In this document: positions 1 to 8,411 of the stretch, in pieces | Layout of the letters: each line of letters begins with the position of its first letter | Position numbering within the stretch: the stretch's first letter is position 1 | Source: OPU3-GD-OMZ sp001901525 | GTDB taxonomy: Bacteria; Pseudomonadota; Gammaproteobacteria; Methylococcales; Methylomonadaceae | Reading direction: 5' to 3' | Assembly: GCA_963981505.1 (NCBI GenBank) | Contig: CAXCEI010000002.1 | Location: forward strand, 1 to 64,000 | Length of the DNA stretch: 64,000 nucleotides | Notes under the pieces: model-generated | What the model saw: the letters and a program-made list of their open reading frames with translations, nothing else | What the model was told of the DNA's origin: nothing | Database searches by the model: none | Program-made: the position numbers and the translations under genes

Positions 1-216
1 TGCTTTTTTAGCGGGTGCTTTTTTAGCTGCAGGTTTTTTAACTGATGCTTTTTTAGCCACAGGTTTTTTAGCAGGTACTTTTTTAACTACAGGTTTTGGA
101 GCAGGTGCTTCGTCCTCAGCGGGGTAATGCGTACCCGTTTCTGATCCTAAGCAAGACTCTTTGATAAGACCAATAGCGATACCAGTAATGATCCCAAATG
201 CAATAATTGATTCCAC
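1..216 (-). CDS. Membrane-anchored Lys/Ala/Pro-repeat protein, 3' end missing
   Basis: This is a partial reading frame of 72 codons that runs off the left edge. It begins with GTG at 216, seven bases after a clear AGGAG at 224-228. The first ~20 residues are hydrophobic (IIAFGIITGIAIGLI) and look like one membrane segment. They are followed by a short acidic linker and then repeated K-K-P-A / K-K-A-P units like the tails of histone H1-like or AlgP-type proteins. The repeats make the DNA low in complexity. A membrane-anchored, strongly basic tail could bind DNA or polyanions, but this is inference; the family is not identified and the C-terminus is not visible. The frame is open with good spacing, so it is probably real. 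Confidence 0.6.
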   Translation of the reverse strand, partial: MESIIAFGIITGIAIGLIKESCLGSETGTHYPAEDEAPAPKPVVKKVPAKKPVAKKASVKKPAAKKAPAKKA

Positions 217-489
217 GGTTTTTCTCCTAAATGCTAGCTTGATGCCATCTTAATATAATCTTAAACCTGTACTAACACAGCCTATAAGATATGATGATTC
301 TATTATTTTTCTAAAAAAATGAACCTAATTGTCTAATAAATAAATTTTTATTTACTAGGGAATTATCTTAACCGAATTTTGTTATCAACACACTAGCAAA
401 ACAAAAAATATTTTCCTAAGTAGTGACGAATAGCCATGACAATGAATTAAAACCGGTTAAAAGTATTCATGCTTCACTCGACATAAAAT

Positions 490-2352
490 TTATTCTTTCG
501 ACTTGTCAATGAGACTTTCCCAATCTGACTCTGAAACAACCTTGACTGCAAAGTCATTCGCACGGGCAATTTTACTGGCTCCGACATTCTCTCCGCAAAC
601 AAGGTAATCTGTGGACTGAGAAATTGAAGCGGGTATTTCACATCCTAGTGCCAAAGCTTGCTCTTGCATGGCCCTTCTACTCTGATGCATTTTTCCTGTA
701 AAAACTACTTTTTTACCTGTCAGTACAGATTCCATTATTACCCGTTCACCGTCTAACAAGGTCTTTTCAAGAGTGAAACCTTGATCCATCAAGAATTTAA
801 TGGTTGGCCATTTATGTGCCAATTGTCTGACAACGGCCTCTGCAGTGACCTCCCCAAAGCCATTAATTGCCGACATCATAGCCACTGTCATCGTCGGTAA
901 TTGCTCCAGAGGAATATGTTTTAGTAAACGACGAGAATCACCCAGGCCTAATCGATTCAGCCCGAAGGCTGCTAAAAAACGATAGTCTTCAACAGCTTCC
1001 GTGCGCGACCTCTTGAGCTCTTTAATAATATTTTCTGATTGTTTAGGGCCAAAGCTCATTATCTCAAGCTCTCCTTGCTCTAGTTGGTAAATCCCCTCTA
1101 AGGTATTAACCCCAGAGGCTATTATTTTTTCAATACTTTTGGGTCCTAACAAATCAACATTACCCAGAATTTTAAAAAAATGCTCCAGACTCGCCTGTAA
1201 TTGTGCGGGACAATTAGATTCGTAACAAACAAGAAAATCATTTTCCCACTCAAGTAAACTGTCACAACTCGGACAATCCATTGGAACGAGAACCGCACCC
1301 ACCCCAGAAACTTTTCGCTCATATTTTGGGATCACTTCACCGGCTCTCGATATTTCAATACAATCACCTGTAGCAATGTTATCTTTTAAAATATTCCCGG
1401 CATGATGCCCGGTTACCCGGCTAATCGTTGCTCCCGATATAAACACAGGTGTTACCCTAAAAACAGGCGTTACCCTTCCGGTTCTACCCGTTTGCCAAAA
1501 AATATCTTCAATCTTCGTTTGAATCCTTTCACCCAAATCCTTTTTAGCTATTTGATAACAGTGGTGGTGATTGGTAGAACCCATTTCCAATTGGATTTCA
1601 CGGTTTAAAATATCAATCACAGCACCGTCTGTTGGAAACCCACAATCCTTGACCGAAGCACAAATTTCATCAAGGCCAGCCATCAACTCACTGATAGTGC
1701 CTTGCCAATTTTTTAACGCCGTATAAGGAACAAATTTAGCCGCCCCTGCCAACAAGGCGGCTTTGGCATGCTGATTTAAACTATCAGCACCGACTAACCC
1801 AACCATGAAATTTCTCGGATGGGTAAATACATCTTTAAGGTGCGTACTGAAATATTCCGATGTTAAAACTAATTCGCCTAATCCTGTATCACCGCCAACG
1901 TGTTGAACGCCAAGATCAAAAACATGTGTGACATTAGTCCCAGAGTCTCCATTACCACGGGTAGCCAGGACACCTTTGTTAAAGGATGCGGCCAAACCAT
2001 CTAATTTAGCGGTGACACGAACCGTTATAGCGTTATGATTAAAAGCAATTTTATCCGCTGCTTTCTTTACGCGTAGAAAAAAACGCTCCATATCTTCAAA
2101 ACTATAAGCCTTATCCGTGCTTAACATCGGGGTTAGGTGTTTGACCTTTTGTTCTGAAAAAAAAGGCTCTACTTCAACACGGTGGAATAGTTTGTGATCG
2201 GGATAACGCCTGCGAAATTCAGCTAAATACTCATGATCATAAAGTGAATCGTCCATAATAGGTTGTCCTGAACGGTAAGCCTTATTAGCTTTTTTAATTA
2301 ACTGTTCAAGTTCACCATCGGTAAGCTCATTAGCAGGGAGATAAATAGACAT
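490..2352 (-). CDS. ligA: Divergent NAD-dependent DNA ligase (LigA family)
   Basis: LigA enzymes seal nicks in duplex DNA using NAD+. The 620-residue protein has the expected order: NMN-binding Ia domain (Y26...D34, YD at 38-39), adenylation domain with KLDG at 116-119 (nucleophile K116) and RGNGDSG at 132-138, OB region, four-Cys zinc finger (C360, C363, C376, C381), HhH domain and a C-terminal BRCT domain from about 547. It is shorter than the usual ~670. Several active-site positions differ from E. coli LigA: the Glu two residues before the nucleophile is Thr114, and the motif IV lysine of DGVVIK is Asp247 in DGAVID. It is therefore either an accessory paralogue or an unusual subfamily. 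It stands alone, not beside zipA where ligA is often found. The start is ATG with only a weak ribosome site. Confidence 0.85.
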   Translation of the reverse strand: MSIYLPANELTDGELEQLIKKANKAYRSGQPIMDDSLYDHEYLAEFRRRYPDHKLFHRVEVEPFFSEQKVKHLTPMLSTDKAYSFEDMERFFLRVKKAADKIAFNHNAITVRVTAKLDGLAASFNKGVLATRGNGDSGTNVTHVFDLGVQHVGGDTGLGELVLTSEYFSTHLKDVFTHPRNFMVGLVGADSLNQHAKAALLAGAAKFVPYTALKNWQGTISELMAGLDEICASVKDCGFPTDGAVIDILNREIQLEMGSTNHHHCYQIAKKDLGERIQTKIEDIFWQTGRTGRVTPVFRVTPVFISGATISRVTGHHAGNILKDNIATGDCIEISRAGEVIPKYERKVSGVGAVLVPMDCPSCDSLLEWENDFLVCYESNCPAQLQASLEHFFKILGNVDLLGPKSIEKIIASGVNTLEGIYQLEQGELEIMSFGPKQSENIIKELKRSRTEAVEDYRFLAAFGLNRLGLGDSRRLLKHIPLEQLPTMTVAMMSAINGFGEVTAEAVVRQLAHKWPTIKFLMDQGFTLEKTLLDGERVIMESVLTGKKVVFTGKMHQSRRAMQEQALALGCEIPASISQSTDYLVCGENVGASKIARANDFAVKVVSESDWESLIDKSKE

Positions 2353-2525
2353 GGGTATAATCTGGAAATTCTAGGCGTAAATTAGTTTTGTTATAGCTAT
2401 TATACGCTTTTAACAAAACGATTATTTCAACGCTTATCACGCTATAATTACTGCCAATGAAAGCTTATATATTTCCCAATAGTTTTACACGCTATTAAAC
2501 GTTTGTTCTGATATTATCAATACTT

Positions 2526-3623
2526 ATGTTGTGTCAAAAAAAATATACCCTTGTATTATTACTCTCAATCATCCTTTTATCCGGCTGCCAATCCTCCTTT
2601 GGCCCTAACGTTGTTAAAGACACTCATCCAGGCTATAACAGCGCGATTGCCACAACTTTAAATCATCAGATGTTACTTAATTTAGTTCGATTAAAATACC
2701 GCGATGAAGCGTATTTTCTCAAAGTCAGTAGCATCACCGCATCGATGAGTTTCAGCGGAAACTTGGGTGTCAGTTCTAGCTTTGATCTTGCTCCGGGTGG
2801 TAATTTGATTAAACCCGACTTCGGCGTTGGTTACACAGACAAACCCACAATCACATACCAACCCGTGCAAGGTGAAGATTTCCTGAAAAATGTTTTATCA
2901 GGCATTTCTCTCGACGCCATCATGGTTTTAACCCAATCTGGGTGGAGTGTCGAGCGGGTTTTTGGTTTGTGTGTTGAAAGAACTAATAAACTTCTGAATG
3001 CCCCAACAGCCTCCGGCCCTACCCCACTACAAGAACCTAAATTTAAACGATTTAAACAATTGTTGCTGTTATTAAAACATCAGCTTAATCAAGGGAACAT
3101 TGAGATGGGGTCTGATGACGGTCATAGACAAATAAACATTTTGTTTAAAGCTAACAATAAACATGAAATAGCTGAAATGAATAAACTTGGCAAATTATTA
3201 GGCTTTAATCTGGACAAAAACCATTCCGCTCTCGTTAATTTAAACACTAACTTTCTCAAACAAGCAAAAAACCAACTCACCATTAGAACGCGCTCAATAT
3301 TGAGTATCATGTTTTATCTGGCTCAAAATATTGATATCCCTATTGAACATATCCAAGCAGGTTTAGTGACTATCACAAAGAACCAACAAGGCGATGCCTT
3401 TAATTGGAGCCAAACACCGGCAGGTTCGGTATTTAAAATCTTAAGTAGCCGGGAAAAACCAGAAAAGGCACACCTTGCCATTCCCTACCGCAACTATTGG
3501 TATTATATTGCTGACAATGATTTACAAAGCAAAACGACTTTCATGTTATTAAAACAGTTATTTGATATCCAGTCAGGTCAAACCAAATTTTCAGGTCCGG
3601 CATTAACATTACCGGTTAGGTAA
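2526..3623 (+). CDS. Predicted lipoprotein of unknown function
   Basis: The 365-residue protein begins with a basic start, a hydrophobic stretch and a lipobox ending at C21 (LLSGC), so it should be lipid-anchored after signal peptidase II cleavage. The mature part is soluble-looking. It carries a motif around residues 50-68 (LLNLVRLKYRDEAYFL) that I associate with conserved but uncharacterised proteobacterial lipoproteins. No catalytic motif is visible. It is transcribed divergently from the ligase with a 173-base gap and convergently with pilD. I cannot assign a function. Envelope location is the only supported statement. Confidence 0.8.
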   Translation: MLCQKKYTLVLLLSIILLSGCQSSFGPNVVKDTHPGYNSAIATTLNHQMLLNLVRLKYRDEAYFLKVSSITASMSFSGNLGVSSSFDLAPGGNLIKPDFGVGYTDKPTITYQPVQGEDFLKNVLSGISLDAIMVLTQSGWSVERVFGLCVERTNKLLNAPTASGPTPLQEPKFKRFKQLLLLLKHQLNQGNIEMGSDDGHRQINILFKANNKHEIAEMNKLGKLLGFNLDKNHSALVNLNTNFLKQAKNQLTIRTRSILSIMFYLAQNIDIPIEHIQAGLVTITKNQQGDAFNWSQTPAGSVFKILSSREKPEKAHLAIPYRNYWYYIADNDLQSKTTFMLLKQLFDIQSGQTKFSGPALTLPVR

Positions 3624-3678
3624 CAGCTATTAAATTGTGTGGCTTTAACCCGTTGCCAAAAAATACGGTCAGACCACC

Positions 3679-4524
3679 CTAGAATTTAAATGGCTCAAAG
3701 ACAAGCAAATGAACCCAACCCGAAATAATAATAGCGGGGCCAAAAGGGATAGCTTGTTGGAAATCAGCTTTCTTTAGTAGCATTGGCAGTGCAATTAATA
3801 GCCCTAAACTAGCAGAGAGGGCAATCATACTAACCAGCATAGGAGCACCCAACAGGGCGCCAAAAACCGCCATTAATTTAAAATCGCCATGCCCTAGACC
3901 CTCTTGGTTACGACAAATCTTGTAGACCCAATAAATACCCCAAAGACTTAGATAACCTGCAACTGCACCCAATATAGCGCCTGAAGGCGTATTTAAATAA
4001 CCCACACTTGCAGCGATTAGAATTAGCCATAACAGCGGCAGAACTAAACAATCTGGAATAATCTGATGATCAAAATCGATCAAAGCAATGACTATCAAAT
4101 AATAGGTTATTATCAGTATCAGCACCCCCTCAGCCGTTAAGCCATAAACCCCCCCGATTAAAACAGAAAAACCTGCCGTCATAATTTCAACAAAGGGGTA
4201 ACGAATAGAAATTGCGATCTTGCAATGACTGCATTTCCCTTTCAATAATAACCAGGAAAGTACAGGAATATTTTCCCAGAACCTAATGGTTTTTAAACAT
4301 TGCCGGCAGTGAGAACGCGGCATGCATAAAGAAATTGATTTTTCTTTTTGGGATTCTAAATCGAGAAAATCACGTGCCTGCTGACGCCAATCAATAACTA
4401 TCATTTCAGGCAATCGATAAATGACAACATTTAAAAAGCTACCCATTAACAAACCCAGTAGGCAATATAAAAACAAGACGGGGGTAAATTCAAAATAGCG
4501 TAACGTTTCAAAATTAATGATCAT
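3679..4524 (-). CDS. pilD: Type IV prepilin leader peptidase / N-methyltransferase PilD
   Basis: This inner-membrane enzyme cleaves the leader of type IV prepilins and type II secretion pseudopilins and methylates the new N-terminal Phe. The 281-residue protein has the PilD layout: an N-terminal membrane segment (LLGLLMGSFLNVVIYRLP), a cytoplasmic zinc module with C73/C76 and C98/C101, then a set of hydrophobic helices. The two catalytic aspartates of the family are D150 (in ALIDFDHQIIPD) and D214 (in GHGDFK), 64 residues apart as expected. No other pilus gene is adjacent (pilB/pilC are absent here), but a PilZ-domain gene lies just upstream. Length and motifs are all intact. Confidence 0.95.
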   Translation of the reverse strand: MIINFETLRYFEFTPVLFLYCLLGLLMGSFLNVVIYRLPEMIVIDWRQQARDFLDLESQKEKSISLCMPRSHCRQCLKTIRFWENIPVLSWLLLKGKCSHCKIAISIRYPFVEIMTAGFSVLIGGVYGLTAEGVLILIITYYLIVIALIDFDHQIIPDCLVLPLLWLILIAASVGYLNTPSGAILGAVAGYLSLWGIYWVYKICRNQEGLGHGDFKLMAVFGALLGAPMLVSMIALSASLGLLIALPMLLKKADFQQAIPFGPAIIISGWVHLLVFEPFKF

Positions 4525-4567
4525 GGCCTCAAGAATGGTGCTAGTATTTAAAATCAGTTACAGATAA

Positions 4568-5149
4568 TCACACATTTGAAACCGTCACAAATTCCAACCC
4601 CGCCAAGGCATTTACACCTTGAACATCATATTTAAACCAAACAACCTTCGCTATACCAAACATCTTTTTACCCGTAATTTCAAACTGAACCTTGTCGTTT
4701 TTATTAAATTCAGCAGACCCATTAACCAAAGCCATCATCCCTAAATGAGAAGTGTTAGCCGTCGTAAAATTGTAATTCAACCCCTTATGTTCAATGACTC
4801 CTGTTAATGTACGCCCTGACCGGTAGAACCGCCTTTTACTCTTCATTACTGAGCTATCGTACTTTGAATCATAAAATTCAAACCCCGTTAAAAACCGACC
4901 CTCTACAGTCTTACTCCAAACCGTTGTACAGATTCCTGAAATATTGAGTTCGACTAAATTAAACTCAATAAATTTATGTTCACTAATCCCTTGAAATAAT
5001 TCACGAACTGTTGGCATCAAGACCGTAGGTTCAATATTAGCTAAAAAGCCAGTTAATGATATATTTACCACTGAAATAGATAGCTCTTCATTACCTACCA
5101 AAATATAACCTACGGTATCGAATGAGATACGCTCACACCTTTTTGACAT
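4568..5149 (-). CDS. PilZ-domain protein, probably two PilZ-like repeats
   Basis: PilZ domains bind cyclic di-GMP through an RxxxR motif and a D/N-x-S-x-x-G motif. Near the start is R-C-E-R-I followed by N-I-S-L-T-G-F. A second set appears in the other half: K-R-R-F-Y-R then N-T-S-H-L-G, so two tandem PilZ-like units are likely. The chosen start is ATG at 5149 with AAGG about nine bases upstream. A longer frame reaches a TTG at 5218, but there is no ribosome site there and the extra 23 residues look non-coding. It sits 43 bases upstream of pilD on the same strand, so it may report c-di-GMP levels to surface motility; that link is inference. Confidence 0.75.
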   Translation of the reverse strand: MSKRCERISFDTVGYILVGNEELSISVVNISLTGFLANIEPTVLMPTVRELFQGISEHKFIEFNLVELNISGICTTVWSKTVEGRFLTGFEFYDSKYDSSVMKSKRRFYRSGRTLTGVIEHKGLNYNFTTANTSHLGMMALVNGSAEFNKNDKVQFEITGKKMFGIAKVVWFKYDVQGVNALAGLEFVTVSNV

Positions 5150-5430
5150 TGGATTAAACCTTATGAAAAAGCTACAATCCAGATAAATATAGTTGAACTT
5201 TGAAAAGTTCCCAGACAATCACGTATTTAGGAAATACTAAAATTAAGAATTCTTTTTGTGCTTACTTTTTTAAATCGAAACCAACCTGTCTAGCCAATTT
5301 TCAAAGCGACTATCGTTGCTGACCACAGCCACTGTTGAACTTTTACGTTAGTGTTAAAATCAAAAAATCCGATTTGTTTTACTATACAGATAACAATTAA
5401 ACACTTTATAGACTGAAAAGGAGATGACCC

Positions 5431-5778
5431 ATGCCCTACCTAAAGTTAACAACTAACACACCCTTAAATAATTTAGAAAAGCCTGATCTTCTAAAACAAC
5501 TCTCACAATTAATTGCGACAGAAACAGGAAAACCAGAAAATTATGTATTAATTGAACTTAATGAAAATAGTCACATGCTGTTTGCAGGGACCTCTAATCC
5601 TTTAGCTTACCTTGAATGCAAAAGTATAGGCCTAACAACGGTCCAAGCGAAGTCTATTTCCAGTTCAATCAGTCAATGCTTAGAAAGTTTATTAGCTATT
5701 AAGCAAGAGCGCATTTACATTGAATTCAGTAATTGCCCAGGAGAATTTTGGGGGTGGAATGGCTCAACCTTCAGGTGA
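5431..5778 (+). CDS. MIF-family tautomerase
   Basis: The 115-residue protein matches the macrophage migration inhibitory factor / phenylpyruvate tautomerase family over its full length. Pro2, the catalytic base after removal of Met, is present, as are the GKP lysine, the SIG turn, Tyr in RIYI and the C-terminal GWNG. The residue equivalent to MIF Asn97 appears to be Glu. Family members form trimers and ketonise small enols in vitro; the bacterial substrate is generally unknown. The start is certain: AAAAGGAG lies seven bases before ATG. The gene is a single-gene unit, convergent with the carboxyltransferase gene. Confidence 0.9.
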   Translation: MPYLKLTTNTPLNNLEKPDLLKQLSQLIATETGKPENYVLIELNENSHMLFAGTSNPLAYLECKSIGLTTVQAKSISSSISQCLESLLAIKQERIYIEFSNCPGEFWGWNGSTFR

Positions 5779-5784
5779 CTTTAA

Positions 5785-5815
5785 TCCAGTGCTTTATTAA
5801 AAATAAAACACTGGA
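5785..5815. terminator. Hairpin between convergent genes
   Basis: A 14-bp stem with one C-A mismatch and a 3-base loop (arms 5785-5798 and 5802-5815) lies between the stops of the tautomerase and carboxyltransferase genes. There is no clean T-run after either arm, but the inner stem is A/T-rich, so it may act as a two-way terminator or a 3'-end stabiliser. Confidence 0.45.
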
Positions 5816-5842
5816 AATACGCCTCAATGAGGAAACTATTTA

Positions 5843-7789
5843 TTAACTATATTCAATAGCCATTAAAGGCTGGCCTTTAGTAATCAGTTCACCATTACTG
5901 ACCAACACTTTTACTATTTTACAATTTGAAGGCGCTGCAATTTCATTAAATAACTTCATTGCTTCAATGATACAAATAATATCCCCTTCCTCTAAAGTTG
6001 AACCTTCTGAAACAAATGGGGTAGCATCCACACCTGAAGCATGGTAAAAGGTTCCTGCCATAATTGAGTCGATGGTATTTGGATAATTATTGGCATTTGT
6101 TTTCTCAGTACTCACTTCAGCTTTTGATGCTTCAATAGCCTTATTCTCAGTTGTTTTAGATAACGGCGAAGGGCTACTATTAGTCACTGGGCTGATAGCA
6201 CCTGACCGTAGAGATAAGTTAAAGTCTCCTTTATTGAGTGTTAATTCATTTAATTGTAGATTAGAGGCCTTCTCAATGAGTGTACTCATTCCACTGTAAT
6301 CATCCGGGTGCAGAATGGGGTTTAAAACTTCAGGATTTTGTTTATTGACTGCGGCCTCTGATTCAACCAACTCGGGCGGATTAAGTTCTTCCAACTCAAT
6401 ATCAGCGGGCGTTTGGGGGCGTTCATTTTCTGGGAAAGCCCTCCATTTAAAGAATTCAAGAGCAACCTCTGGGAACAGGCAATACGATAATATATCCTCT
6501 TCATTGGTAATTAGGGTTGGGTCAGATATTGACTCTCCTGCTGTAGGCAAAGTATCTGCAAGATCATCGGCCGGTCGATAATCTATAGGTTTTTCTTCGC
6601 CAAGAATTTTCTCAATAAAAGCCGCCTCTATTGCAGCCGGTGATTTCCCATATAATCCTTTAACGTAACTTTTTACTTCTTGAGGAACAATTTTATATCG
6701 CTCTTCACAAATGATATTCATTACGGCTTGAGTCCCTACGATTTGACTGGTTGGGGTTACCAATGGTGGGTAACCTAAATCCTTTCTGACCCGGGAAACC
6801 TCTACCAATACCTCAGGCAATTTATCAAGTGCACCTTGCTGCTCTAGTTGTGATCGGAAATTTGAAATCATTCCACCGGGAATTTGATGGACCAAAATTT
6901 CAGAATCAATAATAGGATCATTGCTCCGTCGTCCTAGAGACCTTTTGGGTCCTAAATCAAGAAAATATTTATTGACAGTTCTTAGTGCCTCCATATTTAA
7001 TTGGACATCAAATTCTGTTTCATCAAAAATAGCCAGCATCGTTTCAACTGGAGGTTGCGAGGAAAATCCAGCCATCGAAGAAACGGCACAGTCAATTGCC
7101 CCTGCACCCGCTCTAACGCCATCTAAGTAAGCAGAGCATGCCATACCACTCGTTGCATGCGAATGGATTTGAATTGGAATATTTAAGTGCTTATTTAATG
7201 CCGTTACTAAGTTGTTAGCCATCGTAGGTGATAATAACCCGGCCATATCTTTTACGCACAAGGAATCAATCCCCATCTCAACTTGTGCTTTTGCATCATT
7301 AACATACTTTTCAACGGTATGTACCGGACTGATCGTATATGACAATGTGCCTTGCGCATGTGCACCACTCTTCTTAACGGCTTCAATGGCTGAACGCACG
7401 TTCCTGTGATCATTTAAAGCATCAAATATTCTGAAAATATCAATACCGTTGTCATGAGCTGTACCTACAAAACGCTCAACAAGGTCATCAGAATAATTCT
7501 TATAGCCGACAATATTCTGTCCCCTCATCAGCATTTGCAACGGTGTGTTAATAGCTTTTGCTTTAATAAGCCGGAGTCGTTCCCATGGATTTTCCCGTAA
7601 AAAACGCAAACAAACATCAAAAGTAGCCCCTCCCCATACTTCTAATGAGTAATAGCCCACCTTATCAATCGTATCGATGACATCGATAATATCATGCGTG
7701 CGCATTCGTGTTGCCCAAAGCGATTGATGCGCATCTCTCAATGTGGTGTCAGTAATTCTTAGCGTTTTATTTTTCTTATTATTTTCCAT
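5843..7789 (-). CDS. oadA: Biotin-dependent carboxyltransferase (OadA/PycB type) fused to AccB-like biotin domain
   Basis: The protein moves a carboxyl group between a keto acid (pyruvate/oxaloacetate) and biotin. The first ~300 residues are the carboxyltransferase TIM barrel: DTTLRDAHQS at 14-23, the carbamylated-Lys site CVKD (K180) and the metal histidines H209/H211. The PYC/OADA conserved domain follows. At 501-530 there is a segment resembling the N-terminal helix region of BCCP (AccB), then a low-complexity linker, then a biotinyl domain with GTFYH at 579 and EAMK at 609-612 (biotin on K612). That ending resembles AccB more than the usual OadA tail. No oadB/oadG or biotin carboxylase gene is adjacent, so pyruvate carboxylase subunit B or oxaloacetate decarboxylase alpha cannot be told apart here. 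Confidence 0.88.
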   Translation of the reverse strand: MENNKKNKTLRITDTTLRDAHQSLWATRMRTHDIIDVIDTIDKVGYYSLEVWGGATFDVCLRFLRENPWERLRLIKAKAINTPLQMLMRGQNIVGYKNYSDDLVERFVGTAHDNGIDIFRIFDALNDHRNVRSAIEAVKKSGAHAQGTLSYTISPVHTVEKYVNDAKAQVEMGIDSLCVKDMAGLLSPTMANNLVTALNKHLNIPIQIHSHATSGMACSAYLDGVRAGAGAIDCAVSSMAGFSSQPPVETMLAIFDETEFDVQLNMEALRTVNKYFLDLGPKRSLGRRSNDPIIDSEILVHQIPGGMISNFRSQLEQQGALDKLPEVLVEVSRVRKDLGYPPLVTPTSQIVGTQAVMNIICEERYKIVPQEVKSYVKGLYGKSPAAIEAAFIEKILGEEKPIDYRPADDLADTLPTAGESISDPTLITNEEDILSYCLFPEVALEFFKWRAFPENERPQTPADIELEELNPPELVESEAAVNKQNPEVLNPILHPDDYSGMSTLIEKASNLQLNELTLNKGDFNLSLRSGAISPVTNSSPSPLSKTTENKAIEASKAEVSTEKTNANNYPNTIDSIMAGTFYHASGVDATPFVSEGSTLEEGDIICIIEAMKLFNEIAAPSNCKIVKVLVSNGELITKGQPLMAIEYS

Positions 7790-8089
7790 TTTTCAGTCAC
7801 TAAAGGTAGGCTGTTAATCCAAGGTAGAGGTTATTATTTTTTAATATTAAGTCCACATTACAACAAATTAAATAGCAGTTAATAATTTGATATGTATTTT
7901 TACCATCATCAACCTCATAAAAAAACCTTTTTCTCATATAAACGTTAAATAGCTACAAAGCGGCAACAACCCTTTTTTTAGCTCTTAAAAAATTGCGTCA
8001 TTATAAGACTGCAAATGTTAGTAACCGCACCCACCGAACTTATTAACAACCTTCATTAAAGTAATAAACTATTTAATCTACTTCTACTC
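7790..8089. other. AT-rich gene-free stretch upstream of the carboxyltransferase
   Basis: No open frame with coding character, RNA structure or long repeat was seen here. It presumably holds the promoter of the minus-strand carboxyltransferase gene, but no convincing -35/-10 pair could be fixed by eye. Confidence 0.4.
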
Positions 8090-8332
8090 ATGAGTCTTGC
8101 CCGCTTCAGTCAAGGCTATGTCCTAAGCAGAGTCATTGCTGTATCCCTGCGAGTAATTGGAGTCGTTATATCCATAGTCCTTGTCATAGGCAATCAGACC
8201 CATGAAACCCTCGACACAATGGCTGACGCAGTCGATGAAATGCCGCTTTAATTAGAAATCCATTCGTACTTAAACGCTAAAGAAGAGCTAACAACTACAC
8301 TCATTAGCATGGAACTGCCTAAAATCGATTAA
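8090..8332 (+). pseudogene. Small membrane ORF interrupted by an in-frame stop
   Basis: ATG at 8090 opens a 53-codon frame with a strong hydrophobic segment (VIAVSLRVIGVVISIVLVIG) followed by an acidic, helix-like stretch ending at TAA 8249-8251. The same frame continues without a break for another 26 sense codons with similar composition, to TAA at 8330-8332. The simplest reading is a decayed gene for a membrane protein with a nonsense mutation. A genuine 53-residue membrane peptide is the alternative. There is no good ribosome site, and no family is recognised. Confidence 0.35.
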
Positions 8333-8411
8333 TAAGACCGATAACGCCTTATCATCACAGCTCAATAGTGGTGTCAAAAGTGTTCTCTTCATTCAACGCC
8401 GGGTAAAAAAA

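Noticed and set aside
1..130. Regular T-rich repeats at the left end as a DNA repeat or CRISPR-like array
   Set aside because: The repeats are explained by Lys/Ala/Pro codons in an open frame, and there are no constant repeats with unique spacers.
490..600. Terminator at the AACCGGTT palindrome after the ligase
   Set aside because: The palindrome (near 450-460) is only 8 bp and has no stem-loop with a T-run.
1440..1485. Duplicated RVTPVF in the ligase as a recent tandem duplication
   Set aside because: LigA proteins normally have two similar T-P-V segments at this place, so it is family structure.
5150..5218. N-terminal extension of the PilZ protein to TTG 5218
   Set aside because: No ribosome site and no coding character; ATG 5149 has both a ribosome site and the PilZ motif close behind.
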